Positions 8,348 through 16,680 of a stretch of 39,629 nt of DNA are shown in pieces; within the stretch, counting starts at the first letter, position 1; every line of letters starts with the position of its first letter. The notes under the pieces were generated by a model. The model did no database searches and had not been told where the DNA came from. It saw nothing but the letters and a program-made list of their open reading frames with translations. The position numbers and the translations under genes were made by a program. Source of the stretch: Roseospira navarrensis (GTDB taxonomy: Bacteria > Pseudomonadota > Alphaproteobacteria > Rhodospirillales > Rhodospirillaceae); contig NZ_WIVE01000037.1 in NCBI RefSeq assembly GCF_009601025.1, forward strand, positions 1 to 39,629, read 5' to 3'.

Positions 8348-9277
8348 ATGACCACGCCCGCCGCCCAGACCCGCGTCGCCTTCATCGGCATCGGCCTGAT
8401 GGGCAGCCGCATGGCGCGCCACCTGCTGGACGCCGGCTTCCCCGTGACCGTGCGCGACACCGCGCGGGAGAAGGCGGCGGCCCTGATCGACGCCGGGGCG
8501 CGCTGGGCCGGGTCGGTGGCCGAGGCCGTGGCCGACGCCGATCTGGTCCTGACCAGTCTGGCCGGGGCGGCGGTGATCGAGCAGGTCTATTTCGGCCCCG
8601 ACGGCGTGGTGCCGGCGGCCCCCAAGGACGCCGTCCTGATCGACCTGAGTTCCCTCGCCCCCGCGCTGGCGCGGGAGAACCACCGCCGCCTGACCGAGGC
8701 GGGCTATGCCCACCACCTGGACGCCCCGGTCTCCGGCGGCGTGTCGGGGGCCGAGGCCGGCACGCTGTCGATCATGGTCGGCGGCCCGGAGGCCGACCTG
8801 GCGCGCGCCCGCCCGGCCCTGGAGACCATGGGCACCGTGTTTCATCTCGGCGGCGCGGGCGCCGGACAGGTCTGCAAGCTGGTCAACCAGGCCATCGTGC
8901 ATGTGACCATCGGCGCCGTGACCGAGGGCCTGATGCTGGCCACCGCCCTGGGCGTGGACGCCGGCAAGGTGCGCGAGGCCATCCGGGGCGGCTATTGCCA
9001 AAGTCGCATCCTGGATATCCACGGCGAAAAGATGGTCGAACGCGATTTCGTGCCCGGCGGGCCGCTGGAATACTCGGTCAAGGACATGGCGATGGCGGTG
9101 GAAATGGCGCGCGACGGCGGCCTGGACCTGCCCCTGAGCGGGTCGGTGCTGGACCGCTACCGGGCGCTTCTGGACAGCGGCCAGGGCCGGCTGGATCACT
9201 GCGCACTGCTGCTGGCCTATGAGGAGGCCAACGCGCCCCACCGCGTCTCGCCGGACCGGCCCGACCGCCTGCCCTGA
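8348..9277 (+). CDS. Beta-hydroxyacid dehydrogenase, tartronate semialdehyde reductase-like
   Basis: A 309-residue NAD(P)-dependent enzyme of the 3-hydroxyisobutyrate dehydrogenase family. The Rossmann motif GIGLMGSRMARHLLDAG starts at residue 14, the substrate loop DAPVSGGVSGAEAGT spans about 125-139, and the catalytic lysine is Lys177 in GAGQVCKLVNQ. Next to hydroxypyruvate isomerase, the most likely reaction is tartronate semialdehyde to D-glycerate (GlxR/GarR type). L-threonate dehydrogenase and 3-hydroxyisobutyrate dehydrogenase remain possible. The start at 8348 has GAGAGGGA upstream. No glyoxylate carboligase or glycerate kinase gene is visible in the window. Confidence 0.86.
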   Translation: MTTPAAQTRVAFIGIGLMGSRMARHLLDAGFPVTVRDTAREKAAALIDAGARWAGSVAEAVADADLVLTSLAGAAVIEQVYFGPDGVVPAAPKDAVLIDLSSLAPALARENHRRLTEAGYAHHLDAPVSGGVSGAEAGTLSIMVGGPEADLARARPALETMGTVFHLGGAGAGQVCKLVNQAIVHVTIGAVTEGLMLATALGVDAGKVREAIRGGYCQSRILDIHGEKMVERDFVPGGPLEYSVKDMAMAVEMARDGGLDLPLSGSVLDRYRALLDSGQGRLDHCALLLAYEEANAPHRVSPDRPDRLP

Positions 9278-9436
9278 CGGGCGCCGGGCCTGTGCCGGGC
9301 CAGTGCCGAACAGGTGGATGAGTCACAAAAGAACCAGATCCCCGCCAAAGGAAGTAAATCCGACGGCGGCGTCGGTTTCCGTTTGGTCCCATCGGGTCCT
9401 GGACTTCGACTCATAGAGCGAATTCCGAAAGGGTTA

Positions 9437-9465
9437 TTGGACAAATCTGACGGACGTGTTACGAT
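9437..9465 (+). promoter_or_regulatory. Candidate sigma-70 promoter for the ABC transporter operon
   Basis: TTGGAC (9437-9442) and TACGAT (9460-9465) are separated by 17 bp, a good match to the vegetative promoter. It lies in the 260-bp gap between the reductase and the ATPase genes, about 70 bp upstream of the ATPase start, so the importer may have its own promoter. Confidence 0.5.
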
Positions 9466-9474
9466 GTCGGTTGT

Positions 9475-9486
9475 GTTATCGATACC
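9475..9486. promoter_or_regulatory. Candidate operator with central TATCGATA palindrome
   Basis: GTTATCGATACC contains the perfect palindrome TATCGATA at 9477-9484. It falls at or just after the expected start point of the promoter at 9437-9465. LacI-type regulators often use a symmetric site with central CG, so repression of the importer is plausible, but no regulator gene lies nearby. Confidence 0.3.
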
Positions 9487-9537
9487 AGCGACAGGCGGGT
9501 GGAGATAAGGCAAAGAACGGCGGGGTGGAGGACAGCA

Positions 9538-10629
9538 ATGCCAAGAATCCGTTTTGACTCCGTCGAAAAGCGATTCGGCCAGACCATGGTGCTCCCTCCG
9601 TTTGACCTGGATTTCGACGACGGCGAGTTCACCGTTCTTGTGGGACCCTCCGGCTGCGGCAAGTCCACCACCCTGCGCATGCTCGCCGGGCTGGAGGAGG
9701 TGACCAGCGGCGAAATCTGGTTCGACGATCGCCCCATCAGCCGCCTGGAGCCCAAGGACCGGGACATCGCCATGGTGTTCCAGGACTACGCGCTGTATCC
9801 GCACATGAACATCGCGAAGAACATGTCCTTCGCGCTGCGCCTGCAGAAGGTGCCCAAGGCCGAGATCGACGCCAAGGTGGCCAAGGTGGCCGAGATGCTG
9901 GGCATCGAACAGCTTCTGGGCCGCAAGCCGGGCGAGCTGTCCGGCGGCCAGCGCCAGCGCGTGGCCATGGGGCGGGCGCTGGTGCGCGATGCCTCCACCT
10001 TCCTGTTCGACGAGCCGCTGTCCAACCTGGACGCCAAGCTGCGCGGCAAGATGCGCACCGAACTGGCCGAGATGCGCAACACCCTCGACAAGAACATGGT
10101 CTACGTCACCCACGATCAGGTGGAGGCGATGACCCTGGGCGACCGCATCGTGGTGATGGCCAACGGTCTGGTGCAGCAGCAGGGCTCGGCCGAGGACCTG
10201 TTCAAGACGCCCGCCAACAAGTTCGTCGCCGGCTTCATCGGCAGCCCGACCATGAACTTCCTGGACGCCACCCTGGTGGACGACGGCGGCACCCTGACCG
10301 CGCAGGGCCCCGGCTTCTCGTTCGCGCTGCCGCCGTCGATGCGCGAGCGCACGGCCGGCCTGTCCGGACCCGAGGTGATCGCGGGCATCCGCCCGGCCAG
10401 CTTCGCGCTGGCCCCGGACGACGCCCCCGCCGGGTCGCGCATCGATCTGTCCATCAAGGTGTCCGAGTACCTGGGCACCCAGACCATCCTGGTCACCACC
10501 TGCGGCGACCATGAAATCCTGGTGGAGCTGGACAGCGGCGCCCGGTTCCAGCGGGGCACCACCATGGGGTTCGTCGTGGACCCCGAAACCATCATGATCT
10601 TCGACAAGAAGACGGAACTCCGCCTGTAG
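9538..10629 (+). CDS. Carbohydrate ABC importer ATPase, MalK/UgpC type
   Basis: A 363-residue ATPase. Walker A is GPSGCGKST (36-44), the Q-loop Gln82, signature LSGGQ (134-138), Walker B FLFDEP (155-160), D-loop SNLDAK and switch His192. The C-terminal 120 residues form the TOBE/MalK regulatory domain typical of CUT1 sugar importers (FIGSPTMNFL, GIRPASFAL). It would energise the two permeases encoded downstream. The ATG at 9538 follows GGAGGAC. A slightly longer upstream frame exists but lacks a binding site. It is the first gene of the transport operon. Confidence 0.93.
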   Translation: MPRIRFDSVEKRFGQTMVLPPFDLDFDDGEFTVLVGPSGCGKSTTLRMLAGLEEVTSGEIWFDDRPISRLEPKDRDIAMVFQDYALYPHMNIAKNMSFALRLQKVPKAEIDAKVAKVAEMLGIEQLLGRKPGELSGGQRQRVAMGRALVRDASTFLFDEPLSNLDAKLRGKMRTELAEMRNTLDKNMVYVTHDQVEAMTLGDRIVVMANGLVQQQGSAEDLFKTPANKFVAGFIGSPTMNFLDATLVDDGGTLTAQGPGFSFALPPSMRERTAGLSGPEVIAGIRPASFALAPDDAPAGSRIDLSIKVSEYLGTQTILVTTCGDHEILVELDSGARFQRGTTMGFVVDPETIMIFDKKTELRL

Positions 10630-10693
10630 GACACTTTCCCGCGGGTCGCGGATCGCCGGTCCGGCCGCCCGCTTTCCATGGAAGGAGGAAACG

Positions 10694-12028
10694 ATGCTGA
10701 AGTTTGCCAAGGGCGTCGCGGTCTCGGTCGCGGCGCTGGCGATGACGGCGGGAACGGCCTGGGCCAATCCCTACGAGCCGTACGAGGGCACCACGCTGGT
10801 CGTCAACTTCCCGGCCCACCCGCATTACAACGCGGTGATGGAGGTGCTGCCGCTGTTCACCGAGGAGACCGGCATCGAGGTCGAGGTGGACCTGCTTCAG
10901 TACATGAAGATGCGCGAGAAGCAGACCCTGGAGCTGACCAAATCCGGCGGCGACTATGACCTGATCGCCTATGTGGTGTTCTCCAAGGCCGACTATGTCT
11001 ACGCCGACCAGCTTGAGAACCTCGCCAAGTACTTCATGAACCCGCGCCTCGCCGACCCGAACTATGACGCGGCCGACCTGATCGACGCCTACGTGGAAAA
11101 CATCAGCTCGGTGGGCGGCACCAAGGGCTACCTGCCCGGCCCGCTGGACTCGGTCTACGGCATCCCGTTCGGATCCGAGACCTCCATCCTGGGCTACCGC
11201 ACGGACATCTTCGAGAAGCACGGCCTGGAGGTCCCGGAGACCTACGACGAGCTGCTGGACCTGGCCTGCCAGATCCCCGAGCTTGAGCCCGGCATGGGCG
11301 GCCTGTCGTCGCGCGCGGCCTCCGGCCACCACGCCAGCCACGCCTTCCTGCTCCACCTGGCCCCGCTGGGCGGGCGCATCTTCGACGACCAGTGGACCCC
11401 GATCGTCAACAACGAAGCCGGCGTCGCCGCCGCCGAGGCGCTGAAGACCATCGTGGACTGCGGCCCCGAGGGCGCGCAGACCTTCGGCTTCGCCGAGGCC
11501 GGCGCGGCCTTCCTGCAGGGCCGGACGGCCATGTTCCTGGACTCGACCGTGTTCGCCGGCCAGGTCAACGACCCCAGCAAGTCCACCGTGACCGGGCTGG
11601 TGGGCTGGGCGCCGCATCCGATGGGCGAACGGCGCGGCTCGCAGACCGGCGGCTTCGGCATCGCCATCCCGAAGAACGCCGAGAACAAGGAAGCGGCCTT
11701 CCTGCTCATGCAGTGGCTGACCTCCAAGCGCGTGGACAAGCTGATCGCGCTGGCCGGCGGCAACCCGTCGCGCTACTCGACCCACCTTGACCCCGAGGTG
11801 AACGAGAAGTTCCCGCACATGGCCATCTTCGGCGAGGCCCTGCGCCATGCCGATCCGGACTGGCGGCCGATCATCCCGGTGTGGGGCAAGATCAACGCCG
11901 ACCTGGGCACGGCCCTGTCGAAGGTGCTGACCGAAGACCTGGACATCCAGGAGGCCCTGGACGGTGTGGCCGAGCGGACCCGCGTCATCATGGACGAGGC
12001 CGGCTACTACACCTGGACTGAGCAATAA
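10694..12028 (+). CDS. Extracellular solute-binding protein, family 1 (sugar ABC importer)
   Basis: A 444-residue periplasmic binding protein. The N terminus is a clear Sec signal peptide with a basic start, hydrophobic core and a likely cleavage after Ala24 (GTAWA, then NPYEP). The mature region has the family 1 fold order: FTEETGIEVEVDLLQYMKMR near residue 60, YGIPFGSETSILGYR near 160, and TGGFGIAIPKNAENKEAAF near 320. It captures the substrate for the MalF- and MalG-type permeases; no lipobox is seen. An AAGGAGG site lies just upstream. It sits 64 bp after the ATPase and is followed by a hairpin before the permease genes. The substrate cannot be read from the sequence. Confidence 0.92.
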   Translation: MLKFAKGVAVSVAALAMTAGTAWANPYEPYEGTTLVVNFPAHPHYNAVMEVLPLFTEETGIEVEVDLLQYMKMREKQTLELTKSGGDYDLIAYVVFSKADYVYADQLENLAKYFMNPRLADPNYDAADLIDAYVENISSVGGTKGYLPGPLDSVYGIPFGSETSILGYRTDIFEKHGLEVPETYDELLDLACQIPELEPGMGGLSSRAASGHHASHAFLLHLAPLGGRIFDDQWTPIVNNEAGVAAAEALKTIVDCGPEGAQTFGFAEAGAAFLQGRTAMFLDSTVFAGQVNDPSKSTVTGLVGWAPHPMGERRGSQTGGFGIAIPKNAENKEAAFLLMQWLTSKRVDKLIALAGGNPSRYSTHLDPEVNEKFPHMAIFGEALRHADPDWRPIIPVWGKINADLGTALSKVLTEDLDIQEALDGVAERTRVIMDEAGYYTWTEQ

Positions 12029-12040
12029 GACCCGGCACGC

Positions 12041-12067
12041 CGGCGGCATCCAACGCGGATGCCGTCG
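12041..12067 (+). promoter_or_regulatory. Intercistronic mRNA hairpin after the binding-protein gene
   Basis: CGGCGGCATCC (12041-12051) and GGATGCCGTCG (12057-12067) form an 11-bp stem with one G-U pair and a 5-nt loop. It begins 12 bp after the binding-protein stop and has no T-run. Such hairpins often protect the upstream message or reduce readthrough, so that binding protein exceeds permease. The role is inferred from position. Confidence 0.5.
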
Positions 12068-12135
12068 GCCCCGGCCGGGATTTGCTCTCGGACAACCCCG
12101 CGCGATGCGCGCGCGATCAGGGGGGACGGGTCGAG

Positions 12136-13050
12136 ATGGCCGCCGCACAGATCAAGCGCATGACCCCGTACATGTTCCTCGCCCCCGCGGCGGCGATCAT
12201 GATCGTCGGGTTGCTGTACCCCATCGGGTACATGGTCTACGCCAGCTTCCTGGACTGGAACCCCAGCCAGCGCATCGGCGAGGCGGACTTCGTCGGCCTG
12301 CGCAACTACGTCACCCTTCTGAACGACGCCGCGTTCCGGGAGTCCGCCGGGGTCACGCTGACCTTCTCGGCCATCGTCGTGGTCGTCGAAATGGTGATCG
12401 GCGTGGGTCTCGCCCTGCTGCTGGACCGCAACATCCGGGGCATCTCGGTGCTGCGCACGCTGTTCATCCTGCCGATGATGATCGCGCCCATCGTGGTCGG
12501 CCTGATGTGGCGGTACATGTACCATCCCTCGGTCGGCATCTTTAACCAGACCCTCAAGGAATGGGGCTTCGAGCCCATCCCCTGGCTGTCGGACTCCGGC
12601 TGGGCGCTGACGTCCATCATCATCGCCGACATCTGGCAGTGGACGCCCTTCATCTTCATCCTGGCGCTGGCGGCGCTGCAGTCCCTGCCGCGCACATCGC
12701 TGGAAGCCGCGCGCATCGACGGCGCGTCGGGCTGGCAGCAGATCGTCTATATCAAGCTGCCGCTGATGATGCCCGTCCTCGTGGTCACCGCCCTGCTGCG
12801 CCTGATCGACTCCTTCAAGGTGCTGGAGGTCATCCTGGTCATGACCAACGGCGGCCCGGGGCTGTCCACCGAGATCCTGTCGCTGCGGATCAGCCGCACC
12901 GCCTCCGAGTTCCGCGAACTGGGTCTGGCGGCGGCGATGTCGAACTATCTGCTGCTGATCCTGCTGACCCTGACCGTCATCATGTTCGTCTACAACAAGG
13001 TCGTCGAAAGCCGCGCGCAGGCGATCCGTCAGCAGGCGGAGGAGGCCTAG
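12136..13050 (+). CDS. Sugar ABC importer permease, MalF/UgpA type
   Basis: A 304-residue inner-membrane permease with six expected spans, the first at about residues 13-35. The cytoplasmic EAA loop reads EAARIDGASGWQQIVYIKLP, the contact site for the ATPase. The C terminus is short and basic. Together with the next gene it forms the channel for the binding protein encoded upstream. The start at 12136 follows GGGGGA; a longer in-frame ATG at 12082 has no ribosome site. The gap to the next permease is only 3 bp, so they are translated together. The family is CUT1, which imports di- and oligosaccharides, glycerol-3-phosphate or related substrates. Confidence 0.92.
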   Translation: MAAAQIKRMTPYMFLAPAAAIMIVGLLYPIGYMVYASFLDWNPSQRIGEADFVGLRNYVTLLNDAAFRESAGVTLTFSAIVVVVEMVIGVGLALLLDRNIRGISVLRTLFILPMMIAPIVVGLMWRYMYHPSVGIFNQTLKEWGFEPIPWLSDSGWALTSIIIADIWQWTPFIFILALAALQSLPRTSLEAARIDGASGWQQIVYIKLPLMMPVLVVTALLRLIDSFKVLEVILVMTNGGPGLSTEILSLRISRTASEFRELGLAAAMSNYLLLILLTLTVIMFVYNKVVESRAQAIRQQAEEA

Positions 13051-13053
13051 GCC

Positions 13054-13923
13054 ATGTCCCAGACCCACGAGCGACAGAACCCGGCCTTCTACGCCCTCGT
13101 CTTCGCGCTGGTGATGATGGCGATCGGGCCGATCTACCTGATGCTCACCACGTCGCTGCGGTTGAACGTGGACATCATGAGCGACGCCTCGGCGCTGTTC
13201 TTCATGCCCACCCTGCGCAACTACGAAACCGTGCTGTGCGACGTGCTGTGGTACACGCCGGAGCACGTGGGGTACTGCGACCCCACCTTCGGGCGCGCCC
13301 TGGGCAACTCGCTGATCGTCGCGCTGATCTCCACCGGCATCACCCTGATCGTGGGCTGCATGGCGGCCTATGCGCTGGTGCGCTTCCGCTTCATGGGGCG
13401 CGGCACCCTGTCCATGACCACGCTGATGATGCGCATGGTGCCGCCGGCCGTGCTGCTGGTGCCGGTGTTCGGAATCTGGACCTTCCAGTACCACATGGAC
13501 GGCACCTACGCCGGCATCATCCTGGTCTACGTGGCCATGAACCTGCCGTTCGTGATCTGGATCCTGCAAAGCTTCATCGTGCAGGTGCCGATCCAGCTTG
13601 AGGAGGCCGCGCGCATCGACGGCGCCAACGCCTTCCAGGTGTTCTTCCTGGTGGTGCTGCCGATCATCAAGCCGGGGCTGGCGGCGGCCTCGATCTTCAC
13701 CTTCCGCATCGCCTGGAACGAATTCCTGATCGCCAACGCCCTGCTGGACCGCTCCACCCGGACAGTGCCGGTGACCATCGTGAACTCGCTGACGGAATAC
13801 GACATCGACTGGGGCGTCATCATGGCCACCGGCATGCTGTTGGCCATCCCGCCGATCATCTTCACCTTCGTCGCGTCCAAGCAGATCATCACCGGCATGA
13901 CCGCCGGCGCCGTGAAGGGGTGA
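13054..13923 (+). CDS. Sugar ABC importer permease, MalG/UgpE type
   Basis: A 289-residue permease with six likely spans and the EAA loop EEAARIDGANAFQVFFLVVLP. The first periplasmic loop is long and contains two cysteines (VLCDVLWY and VGYCDPTF), more than usual. It pairs with the MalF-type protein encoded 3 bp upstream. It is the last gene of the importer operon; a palindromic repeat follows 72 bp after its stop. Substrate specificity rests with the complex and cannot be assigned from this subunit. Confidence 0.92.
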   Translation: MSQTHERQNPAFYALVFALVMMAIGPIYLMLTTSLRLNVDIMSDASALFFMPTLRNYETVLCDVLWYTPEHVGYCDPTFGRALGNSLIVALISTGITLIVGCMAAYALVRFRFMGRGTLSMTTLMMRMVPPAVLLVPVFGIWTFQYHMDGTYAGIILVYVAMNLPFVIWILQSFIVQVPIQLEEAARIDGANAFQVFFLVVLPIIKPGLAAASIFTFRIAWNEFLIANALLDRSTRTVPVTIVNSLTEYDIDWGVIMATGMLLAIPPIIFTFVASKQIITGMTAGAVKG

Positions 13924-13995
13924 GGCCCCTCGCCCGCCCAGGACAGCGGGTTCAGGTTAACATGACGGCCTGTTCCGCGCCGCCTGAGCAGGCCT

Positions 13996-14090
13996 CTCGA
14001 GATCCCTCGTCTCGCTTCGCTCACTCGGGATGACAAAAATCAATTATAAGATGTCATCCTGAAGCCGCGAAGCGGCTGAAGGACCTCGAG
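13996..14090. repeat. Paired intergenic palindromic repeat, possible operon end
   Basis: The arms start with CTCGAGATCCCTCG (13996) and end with GAAGGACCTCGAG (14090), around an AT-rich loop (AAAAATCAATTATAAGAT). The inner cores GTCATCC and GCGAAGC match the repeats near 131 and 6093. The element lies between the importer operon and aroA. The rest of the 323-bp gap (13924-14246) holds nothing else I recognise, except the GGAGGAGG site of aroA. Confidence 0.75.
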
Positions 14091-14246
14091 CGCAGGGAGC
14101 GCAGGTCTCCGACCCCCTGCAAAGACCTGGTAGAGCGATCCCGTTACCCTGAGACCGTCGCCCTGCTCGCCCGCCCCGCCCGCTTGCCTCCCGCGCCCCG
14201 GCCCGCTATGCCGGGCGCGGATGACCGGCGGGAGGAGGGCCGACAG

Positions 14247-15641
14247 ATGACCAGCGCGGAGAGTGCGACCCGAAACGGCGTGGATGCCGCCACGGCCGAG
14301 GCCGAAGGCTCCGGCCTGTCCCCCTGGTCCGCGCTGGTGGGCGTGCCCCATGTGGACGTCGCCCCGCACCCCGGCCCGATCACCGCCGAGATCGCCCTGC
14401 CAGGCTCCAAGAGCTATTCCAACCGCGCCCTGCTGTGCGCCGCCATGGCCGAGGGGCGCTCGACCCTGACCGGCCTGTTGCGCTCCGACGACAGCTACTG
14501 GTGCGCCGAAAGCCTGCGCCGCCTGGGCGCGGGCGTGACCGTGGACGGCACCACGGTGACCCTCGACGGCATCGGCCGCCGCCGCCCCCGACCGGAGGCG
14601 CGGCTCTACATCGGCTCCGCCGGCACCACGGCGCGGTTCCTGCCGGGACTGCTGGCGGCGGGCGGGCCGGGCGCCTTCACCCTGGACGCCAGCCGCCAGA
14701 TGCGCGGCCGGCCCATGGCGTCGTTGCTGCTGGCCCTGCGCCGGATGGGAGCGGACATCGACTGCCCGGAGACGCCGGACGCCCCGCCCCTGACCATCCG
14801 GGGCGTCTCGATGCTGGGCGGGCCGGTGCGCATGTCCGGGGCGCTGTCCAGCCAGTTCATCAGCGGCGTGTTGATGGCGGGGCCGCTGGCGCTCAACGGC
14901 GTGCATGTGATGATCGACGACCACGTGGTGCAGAAGGACTACGTGGCCATGACCCTGGACATGATGGAGCAGTTCGGCGCCGTCGTGGAGGCCGATCCCG
15001 ACCTGACGGACATGCGGGTGGAGACGGGCGGGTATCGCCCGGCGGACATCGCGCTGGAGGCGGATGCCTCCACGGCCACGTATTTCTTCGCCCTCGCCGC
15101 CGTCACCGGGGGCACCGTCACCGTGACCAACGTGGGGACGGAGACCCGGCAGCCGGACCTGCGCTTCATCGATGTGCTGGAGCGCATGGGGTGTCGCGTC
15201 GTGCGCGCCCCCGGCGCGGTGACGGTCGCCGGTCCGGCGGACGGGCGCCTGCGGGGCGGCCTGGACGTGGACATGCGGCCCCTGTCGGACGCCACCCTGA
15301 CCCTGGCCGCCATCGCGCCCTTCGCCGACGGGCCGGTCTCGATCCACGGCGTGGCCCACATCCGCAAGCACGAGAGCGACCGCATCGCGGTCATCTGTGC
15401 CGCGCTGGCGGCGCTGGGCGTGTCGGTGGAGGAACGCCCGGACGGCCTGACCGTGCATCCCGGCCGGCCCTCGTCGGGTGTGATGGAGACCCACGACGAT
15501 CACCGCGTGGCCATGGCGCTGTCGGTGCTGGGCGTGGCGGCCGAGGGGGTGCGTCTGCTGGAGCCCGGCTGCGTGTCCAAGACCTGCCCGCCGTTCTTCG
15601 ACCTGCTGGCGGACCTTGGGATCGGCGTGACGCGGGGGTGA
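14247..15641 (+). CDS. aroA: 3-phosphoshikimate 1-carboxyvinyltransferase (EPSP synthase)
   Basis: A 464-residue enzyme of the shikimate pathway that joins phosphoenolpyruvate and shikimate 3-phosphate. Key motifs are LPGSKSYSNRALL (Lys55, Ser56, Arg60), IGSAGTTARF, DVDMRPLSDATLT, RKHESDRIAV, THDDHRVAMA and CVSKTCPPFF, which align with the catalytic Lys22, Asp313, Glu341, His385 and Lys411 regions of the E. coli enzyme. The PEP-site motif differs from the class I form NAGTAMRP (Ser and Thr replace Asn and Ala), so glyphosate response cannot be predicted. There is an N-terminal extension of about 35 residues. The start follows a strong GGAGGAGG. It is not next to cmk or rpsA. Confidence 0.92.
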   Translation: MTSAESATRNGVDAATAEAEGSGLSPWSALVGVPHVDVAPHPGPITAEIALPGSKSYSNRALLCAAMAEGRSTLTGLLRSDDSYWCAESLRRLGAGVTVDGTTVTLDGIGRRRPRPEARLYIGSAGTTARFLPGLLAAGGPGAFTLDASRQMRGRPMASLLLALRRMGADIDCPETPDAPPLTIRGVSMLGGPVRMSGALSSQFISGVLMAGPLALNGVHVMIDDHVVQKDYVAMTLDMMEQFGAVVEADPDLTDMRVETGGYRPADIALEADASTATYFFALAAVTGGTVTVTNVGTETRQPDLRFIDVLERMGCRVVRAPGAVTVAGPADGRLRGGLDVDMRPLSDATLTLAAIAPFADGPVSIHGVAHIRKHESDRIAVICAALAALGVSVEERPDGLTVHPGRPSSGVMETHDDHRVAMALSVLGVAAEGVRLLEPGCVSKTCPPFFDLLADLGIGVTRG

Positions 15642-15682
15642 GCGCGTCGCACCGGGCGCCGTTCAAGCCGCGCCGGTGGCGA

Positions 15683-16342
15683 TCAGCCGTTGATGCCCTG
15701 CTGGATGGCCATGGCGACCGCCTGGGTGCGGTTGGCCGCGCCGATCTTCTTGAAGATGCTGCGCATGTGCGACTTGACGGTGATTTCGGTCAGGCCGAGA
15801 TGCAGCCCGATCTCCTTGTTGGATTCCCCGCGCACCAGTAAAGAGAGCACCTGCACCTCGCGGTTGGTCAGGTCGGCGAAGCGGCCGCCCGGCTGTTGCG
15901 CGGCGGGCGTGGACTCGCCGTCGCCGCCGCCGGAGCCCAGCAGGTGGGCGGAGAAATACGGCTGGCCGCTCAGGATCAGCCGCAGGGCATGGACGAACGA
16001 GGCCCCGCTCATGGCCTTGGGCAGGTAGCCGGACGCGCCCAGTTCCATGGCGCGCAGCACGTCTTCGCGCACCACCTGGCCGGTGATGATGACCACCGGC
16101 ACGTCGGGGCAGGTCTTGCGGAAGGCGCTGACGGTTTCCACGCCGGCCATGCCGGGCATCTTCAGGTCGAGCAGCAGGAGATCCGGCTTGCGCTCCGACG
16201 CCATGTCCAGCGCGCTGTCGAAATCCACCGCCTCCATGATGTCCACGTGTTCGGCGAGATCGGTCAGGAACGGACGGATACCATCGCGAAGCAGGGCGTG
16301 ATCATCCGCCAGCAAGACTCGGACGGTGCCGGCCCGGCTCAT
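15683..16342 (-). CDS. LuxR/NarL-type response regulator, orphan
   Basis: A 219-residue two-domain regulator. The receiver domain has acidic residues LADDHALL, the phospho-acceptor Asp59 (LLLLDLKMPGM), Thr in VIITGQ and Lys in YLPKAM. The C-terminal helix-turn-helix is LTNREVQVLSLLVRGESNKE followed by VKSHMRSIFKKIG. Phosphorylation should permit DNA binding by a partner kinase, but no histidine kinase gene is adjacent. The start at 16342 has GAGGAA upstream; an ATG at 16363 would add seven residues. It converges on aroA with 41 bp between stops. Confidence 0.92.
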   Translation of the reverse strand: MSRAGTVRVLLADDHALLRDGIRPFLTDLAEHVDIMEAVDFDSALDMASERKPDLLLLDLKMPGMAGVETVSAFRKTCPDVPVVIITGQVVREDVLRAMELGASGYLPKAMSGASFVHALRLILSGQPYFSAHLLGSGGGDGESTPAAQQPGGRFADLTNREVQVLSLLVRGESNKEIGLHLGLTEITVKSHMRSIFKKIGAANRTQAVAMAIQQGING

Positions 16343-16553
16343 GGTCGGTTCCTCAGGCGTCATGCTTTAAAAGCCTTTTTCAACCCGTGTTCCGCACGGT
16401 CACCGTTCCGTGACCCCTTCGCTGCGTGACCGATCCAGACGGGACCCCATGCGTGTCCCGCCGCGCCGGCGCGCCCTGCGCGTCAGTCTGAAGGATCAGG
16501 GACGGGCCCGGCCGGGTCACGACGCCGACCCCAAACATTAACATGCAACAGAC

Positions 16554-16584
16554 CATATATCCACCTTTGGCATTGCAGCGTCAA
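16554..16584 (-). promoter_or_regulatory. Weak candidate promoter for the response regulator
   Basis: On the minus strand TTGACG (16584-16579) is followed, with an 18-19 bp spacer, by ATATAT/TATATG near 16560-16554. The rest of the 338-bp gap between sufE and the regulator holds no gene. The -10 match is only fair, and the leader to the start codon would be about 200 nt. Confidence 0.3.
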
Positions 16585-16680
16585 CCCGGGGAAGGATGGC
16601 CCCGCACCGAACGGACTCACCCTTCGAACCAGTCTCCGGGCCACCCCCCTCCGATCGTCGGACCCGGCGTCATCGGCCCA

